Below, piece after piece: positions 63,973-64,000 of a DNA stretch of 64,000 bases. Location of the stretch: positions 186,001-250,000 of the forward strand of contig NZ_SMJU01000006.1 of NCBI RefSeq assembly GCF_004348825.1, in the 5' to 3' direction. The notes beneath the pieces are model-generated. The model ran no database searches. It saw only the letters and a program-made list of their open reading frames with translations, and had not been told where the DNA came from. The stretch comes from Arundinibacter roseus. GTDB lineage: Bacteria > Bacteroidota > Bacteroidia > Cytophagales > Spirosomataceae. A program made the translations under genes and the position numbers. How positions within the stretch are numbered: the stretch's first letter is position 1; every line of letters begins with the position of its first letter.

Positions 63973-64000
63973 ATGAAAACCTGCCTTGAATGTGGTGTGG
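63973..64000 (+). CDS. Start of a small Cys-rich protein, truncated by window edge
   Basis: The last 28 bases open with ATG and read MKTCLECGV, giving a CxxC pair. This start is like that of small zinc-ribbon proteins common in Bacteroidota, but nine residues are not enough for a family call. Confidence 0.35.

Noticed and set aside
1-64000. CRISPR arrays, tRNA or rRNA genes, insertion sequences
   Set aside because: No regular repeats, cloverleaf signatures, transposase frames or terminal inverted repeats were seen in any gap.

Overview
The window is ordinary chromosomal DNA from a member of the Bacteroidota, most likely the Cytophagales (Spirosomataceae-like, e.g. the Dyadobacter/Runella neighbourhood). 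Evidence: a C-terminal type IX secretion sorting domain, the pheT / coiled-coil / zapA / rny gene order, an acyl-CoA mutase pair, -7 boxes of the Bacteroidota form TAnnTTTG before dnaA, recA, glpD and sufC, almost no Shine-Dalgarno sequences, and several GTG/TTG starts. The genus is inference. No rRNA, tRNA, CRISPR array, insertion sequence or prophage was seen.

Layout. 0-10 kb: the N-terminus of sigma-54 (rpoN) runs off the left edge. It is followed by a CHASE3-like histidine kinase with its response regulator, and then a group of stress or envelope genes (holin-like and YtxH membrane proteins, orphan response regulator, AI-2E-type permease, coiled-coil lipoprotein, GH13 glucan enzyme, PA2169/DUF2383 four-helix protein). 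10-12.4 kb: two guanidino-group hydrolases (CtlX and an arginine deiminase). 12.6-17.3 kb: an iron-sulfur operon, sufC-sufD-sufS-sufE-DUF59 gene-bacilliredoxin, without sufB. 17.5-22 kb: a VWA protein, a BON-LysM protein, a tandem universal stress protein, a D-lactate-type dehydrogenase and a small membrane protein. 22-29 kb: a Nudix-fold regulator with a broken Nudix box, an ECF sigma factor, glpD and mutA-mutB. 29-37 kb: dnaA overlapped by an acyltransferase gene, a DUF3108 / zinc-peptidase pair, a fatty-acid desaturase, an outer-membrane-like protein and recA. 37-44 kb: a magnesium-chelatase-like AAA ATPase (probable partner of the VWA protein), a short-chain dehydrogenase, and rny-zapA-coiled coil-pheT. 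44-50 kb: a DUF1684 protein, ribE, a PASTA protein overlapping a type IX cargo protein, rhodanese, miaA and DUF4230. 50-61 kb: signalling genes (FIST sensor plus soluble hybrid kinase, a CheY-like regulator, a large PAS/GAF hybrid kinase with HPt), with an NFACT ribosome-quality-control protein, a PhnP-like hydrolase, a LOG-like protein and a second DUF1684 gene. 61-64 kb: rsmA/ksgA, mgtE, a short ssb, and the first codons of a Cys-rich protein.

How the genes work together: the suf operon builds and hands on iron-sulfur clusters. MutAB interconverts methylmalonyl-CoA and succinyl-CoA. GlpD feeds glycerol-3-phosphate electrons to quinone. DnaA, RecA and Ssb serve replication and repair. ZapA and a probable coiled-coil partner serve the Z ring. 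RsmA, MiaA, PheT, Rny and the NFACT protein serve translation and RNA turnover. The most unusual items are the FIST/kinase pair, the separated VWA and AAA partners, the degenerate Nudix regulator, the GTG-coupled dnaA/acyltransferase junction, the PASTA/T9SS overlap and the suf operon without sufB. I did not find a clearly new mobile or defence system. All calls are from reading the sequence; no searches were run.
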